Positions 39,201 to 45,200 of a stretch of DNA of 64,000 nucleotides are shown in pieces (position 1 is the first letter of the stretch; every line of letters begins with the position of its first letter). Below the pieces are notes generated by a model. It had not been told where the DNA came from, ran no database searches, and saw nothing but the letters and a program-made list of their open reading frames with translations. This stretch comes from Cyclina sinensis (lineage: Eukaryota; Mollusca; Bivalvia; Venerida; Veneridae), in the NCBI GenBank assembly GCA_012932295.1, contig JAAONU010000009.1, forward strand, positions 919,197 to 983,196. Reading direction: 5' to 3'. The position numbers and the translations under genes are program-made.

Positions 39201-42200
39201 GTTGACCTGAATGGCATTTTTACTGAAATACTGTTCGATTTCTTATGAACTCAGTTGTCTATAGTACAAAGATGCAGTATGTAAGAAAAAAAACCTGGCT
39301 CCAGTTGGATTCAAATCAATGTCTGTCTGATCATCAGAGTAACATGAAAAACCAACTTTTAATCTCGATCATTTTGAGCTATTAAAACATGGATACCTTA
39401 AATTGACTCTGTCAGATGTTGAATGTATACTAATTTAGGCAAATGTAGACTCATCCCGGACAAGTTTGTTAGATATATATAGGATCTGACACAAGTTTTC
39501 ATTTCATATAAACTTTTATTCAACGAATTCGGGAAAATGTTATTAAGCGAGTTTTAAGTAAATGCGTAATGTTTTGTTAGCCATTATATTACACATGTCT
39601 CATATAAGTAATGGTAATATTGCAGTACAAACAACATTTGTCATGTGATAAACGATACTAAAATAATTTGTTGTTTTAATTCTTTAATGGTTTGACAGTA
39701 CACAGGCTGACTGTTGGCACTGGTGTCTGTCATATATGTTTGTTAGCTTTTAACTGTTAAGCCAATTACCATAGCACTTTCCTGGAATAGGCAATTGATT
39801 TGCCTTATATGACAAAAAACAGATGCATGTTGGTAGTTTTGGTGAAAACAGAAGCAGAAATCAATGTCTTATTTTAAAAATACTTTTTTCTCTGTTACAC
39901 TGATACAGTTTGATACAAGATTTTATAATTTTAGGCAATGTGATGTGTTGTTTTCCATTCTTCTGCATGATTTTTTTTAATGGGGACAATTTAGAGATTC
40001 AGAGAGATGAAGGTTTGAGACCTTATGACAGTATGAAAAAAGATGCCTTTATTCTTTTTTTATAAAAAGGACTGGCAGTTTAGAACTGATAATTGCTAGA
40101 AAAAAAAAATGTTAAAAAAAGGGTCCACATTATTAACCTTTCCTCCATATATACACCTTTATGGCTTGGGCGAACAGTGTAGATCCAGATCAGCCAGCAC
40201 ATCCGTGCTGTCTGATCAGGATCTACACTGTTTGCCTTTTGATACATTAGGTTATTTCTGACCAAAAAGTGACCAGTGCAGATCCTGATCAGATGGCTGA
40301 TTTGGATCTACACTGGTTGCACATGCTTAAAAATGCATATATATGGAGTAAAGGGTTAACTGAAATAAAATGGTGCATTAGGCAAAATATTTAAGTGACA
40401 TCTTGACCATATTCTGAGATACTTTTTATTTGGTCAAAGTCTCGTTACACTGGAGGAGGACATATTGACCCCTCCAAATAGTTACACAGTATCTAGCTTC
40501 ACTCACACGTTATTGGACTAAATAGTGCACGATCCAGAGCACTGTGGATATGGTCACAGGAAAGTGGCAAAATCCAGTGACCATGGCCTTTAAAACATAA
40601 ATAAATTGGTCAAAATGGGAGTTAGCATTTTGTTTTATAAGTAACCTAGATATGACTAGCATTTTGTATAATTCTCTTGTTTATTTGTATTTTAACGAAA
40701 AACAATTCAAACAGTCAAAATAATGTAAAGCACTTATATATCATATGCAAATTATGAAGTACACTTAAAAATGGCTCCAAATTGTCTGTTTTACTTAAGA
40801 TAAAAGTTGCAAGTTCAAATACACTTTGCCATGATTTTAGTACATAATTGCTTTATTACTTATGTTAATTGGTCCATGCACAAATAATAAAAAAAACAAT
40901 GGTCACAATAATTATGTTTATGATAGGTCAGTGACCTTCATTCAAAACAATTACAGAAAATGAAACAAGAAGAGGCAAAAAGGAAAAAAAGATATATGCC
41001 ATATAGATTGTGATAAATGCTCCCCTTCTTATATATGCCCACCCCCAAACCCCCAACTTTTTTCTGTTTTTTTTTGTTGTTTTTTTTTTTAATTGTCTGT
41101 TTTACTTTCACATAAAACCTGCATCTGGCAGACCTCACCCCTTCCCCTGCAGGTGGGTCTCATTTGATAGTGTTAGAGGCCTTAGACAGGGCAGTAGGGC
41201 AAAAAGAGATGAGTACAATGATGGAAAACATCATTCTGCTGACAAATAAAAAACGTTTGTTATGTTGAACAATTTTTTGACTTCAGTTGTATGTAGAAAT
41301 TAATGCCATATCAAACCCTCCCCTTTTGGAAAATGTAATGCTCCTGGCAGTGTTTTAAGAAACTTAAACGGGATATGATCTGAATAAAAGCTTCAGAGTC
41401 TGGGGACAGAAAATAGTATTTGAACATTTAAAAATAAGCAATAATTTACTATAATAACAATAATAAGCGACTGACTCACAGATGGGCCGACGATGAAAAA
41501 AAAAAAGAAAATGTTCTAACATCTTGAAATTTTTGCTGCAATTGTGAAAAACATTTAAACTAAGTTACTGATTCCTTTTTTGATACAGAAAAACATCAAA
41601 ATATAAAGTTTTACACACTTTTATCGGTAAAATATTTACCCGTTAGTCAGGGGGTAGATACTTTAGTTATAAGATTAATTTTGAAGCATCCTTACAAGTA
41701 AGCGCTGTGGTTCAGTGGTCTTAATCGTCGCTCTATATTTTACTGACCGAAAAGTCGTGCATTTGAATCCTGGTTAAGTCAAAACTTTTTTTTTCAGTTT
41801 TCATGGCGTCTAGAAGCATAATATTATGTTTTTTCCGTAATACATTAAAATCTCTTAAATTCTAAGGAAAAAAAAATTTCAGCAAAATTCTGTGAGTCAG
41901 TCGCTTTAATGCAAAATTATGTTGTGACGTAAAGATGTTTTTAATTCAGTTTATCATATTGATGGCTGTTTATGATAATGTACAGTAATACTTGCCTAAA
42001 TGTTTATGTTTGTTTTATGTTCAGTGTCATTTTATATCATGACTCTGCATTTTATCTGGGTCCAAATATACATGTAGTATAAAATGGGCCAGATTTTATA
42101 TAACTAATTTGTTATTCACATATAAAAAAGTAACGGTCCTACTAACTTTCAACTGTTTTTTGACAATTGCACATTTAATTTAGGGACATGTTCTCTGAAT

Positions 42201-45200
42201 TACCATAAATTGCTGTCTTTGAAGAAATGTGTGTTAAGTGTTCGAAGGTAACTTAAACATGGCTGCGGATCATGTAACAACCTAGCAACTATATTGTATG
42301 TTGCATATGACATGGTATGACGTCCATGATGTGAAAATGATTAATAGAAATGTTATATATGCATTGTTTATTTACTATTAGTGTACCTTCTGGTATTCTG
42401 AGTGCAATAGAAAGTGTACAAAAGTATTTTCAAAACAGTCTATTAAAGGAAAGTGAAAAAAGTTGAAAATGTACAACTTTGTTATATCATTGTTGTATCA
42501 ACAATTATCATTGTTGATGATTTCATGACACAGCCCATATAATCAAACAAACAAAAAATCACACAAAAATATTTTCATATAACTCCTACTCAGAACTTAA
42601 CTATTGCTATAATAGAATTTGTGTCATACGTTCTTAGGGAGTTGAACAATTAATTAAGGTATATAAACTAAGAGATACCTCTTTTTACTGGACAAGGCCC
42701 ATATTGTACAGTTATGATTTGCTTGGGGGTCATATTTTTGTGTCTTGTAAATTTCAGGCTTGTGGTACTTTTTGAAGACTGCTGTAGAAAAGTGGAGCTA
42801 CATGAAAGATTTCTCAAACTCAAGGTGGGACTTAATTTCTGTTAGTGATCAGAACAAAGCTGTTGTATCTACATTTTAAAAAGGAAGATAGTTTTGCACT
42901 GATATCTCAGTTTTTTATATGCCAACATATTAATTTCAGGAAATGAGTTTGTTATTGAACTACAGTCCAATCGTGCTGCTTCAAATCGCAGTATAACGAA
43001 ATAACAGTGTACTATGAAAAAAGTGATCGTTCCAGTCATTTTTTCTTCTTTATTCAATTAAGATAAAATACAATTTAATGAAATGCGATTTAACGAAAAC
43101 TGCAATTGAGCGAACAATTATTACAGTCCCATAATGTAATTAACAGTGAAATAAAGATGCAATATGACAAATTGCGGCCAGACAAGTTTTTTCACACCTG
43201 TTTCAGTAATACCTGTTGCTCATGCTGATCGCCTTGTGTTTACTGTTATTCAGCAGTTATTGCCCTAAGTAATAGTGGCACGATATGCTGCAAACAACAA
43301 GCGGGTTTGTTTGATTGTTATACAAAATTTTTTGAGTGATAACATGTCAAAAGTTTCAAACGATATAAAATCTGAACAAGTTGTATCGCTTGACATTATT
43401 GATTTTGCAGTTTAAACTGCAATAAAAATGACATCAAATGTTCCGTTCTTCTTTATTATTTAAGTCTTAATTGACTCCGACCTATCACGACAACAGTATA
43501 CATGTATAACAACATTGATGGTTTACAATAGTATCAACATGTAAAAATAAAAATGTGATTCTACGAAAAATGCGATATGACGAAAATTCTACAGGGTCCA
43601 ATGCATATTCGTAGCATCGCGAATGGACTGTATGAACAACAGTACTAACGTTCACTTTTTAACACAAGATAAAAATCATCAGTAAGAAATAGTTACTTTC
43701 GTTAATTTAATGCTCTGTATTGCTTCATGGAGTAAAATTTTGACAGTTGCATTAAAAAGCCTTTTTGTTAAGCCCCCAGAGGGAGGGCGTATTGTTTTTG
43801 GTCTGTCTGTCTGTTTGTTTGTTTGTCATAAAACTTTAACCTTGACCATAACACGGCATCTACAGCCTCCAAACTTCACAGGTGCATGCACCTTGATGAG
43901 CTTTACCTGCCAGACCAGCTTAGAGGTCATGGGCTCAAAGGTCATAGTCCCCCCCCCCACCCCCCAGGAACATGTTAGAAATATAATGCAGTAATTTTTT
44001 CAATGATACAGCAGAAAATAAAATATAAGGAAGGCTTTTTCATGAAGAAATGACTTAAATACGTAATAAAAACATATGTCAACATATAAATAAAAGTGAA
44101 TGAAAGAATTGGTTCCATCATTATCCTATCAGTTCATTTATTTTTCTATATCAGTAAAATCAGTGTGATACTGGGACTTTAAGAATGACAGGTAATGTTT
44201 ATACGTTTGAGTCTTTGACAAAAACCTTCATTCTTCTTTAACATGGCAAACAGTTTAAAAATTGACAAACATCTTTGAAATTGTCAATTAAGATTTCAGT
44301 TTCAGTGACACAATGTTTTAAGACACTTTGAAACTTTCATCTGGCCTTTGGACACAAAAAGACCTCTAAGGGTGATTAAAGGCTTTGAAACTGTACATAT
44401 ATATGGTCATATACATGTATACCCACATACATATACATCTTGTGACTTTTATCTTACTGATTTCCAGGCTGTACTGAAATCCAAGTACCAGGAACTGAAA
44501 GAAATTGAGCAACAGGAGATGCAGATATTGGATAGTATGTAAACCATTATTGTTCATGTTAAACCATTGTTCTTGTGAAACCCCTGTTCATGTGAAACCA
44601 TTGTTTATGTGAAACCACTGTTCATGTGAAACCACTGTTCATGTTAAATCACTGTTCATGTAAAACCACAGTTCATGTTAAACCATTGTTCATGTGAAAC
44701 ATTGTTTATGTTAAACCACTGTTCATGTGAAACCACTGTTCATGTTAAACCATTGTTCATGTGAAACCACAGTTCATGTTAAACCATTGTTCATGTTAAA
44801 CCATTGTTCATGTGAAACATTGTTTATGTTAAATCACTGTTCATGTGAAACCACTGTTCATGTTAAACCATTGTTCATGTGAAACCACAGTTCATGTTAA
44901 ACTATTGTTCATGTGAAACATTGTTTATGTTAAACCACTGTCCATGTGAAACCACTGTCCATGTTAAACCACTGTTCATGTTAAACCACTGTTTATGTTA
45001 AATCACTGTTCATGTGAAACCATTGTTCATGTAAAACCACTGTTCATGTGAAAACACTGATCATGTTAAACCATTGATAATGTTTAACCACTGTTCATGT
45101 TAAACCACTGTCCATGTTAAACCACTGTTCATGTTAAACCACTGTTCATGTGAAACCACAGTTCATGTTAAACCACTGTTCATGTTAAACCATTGTTCAT

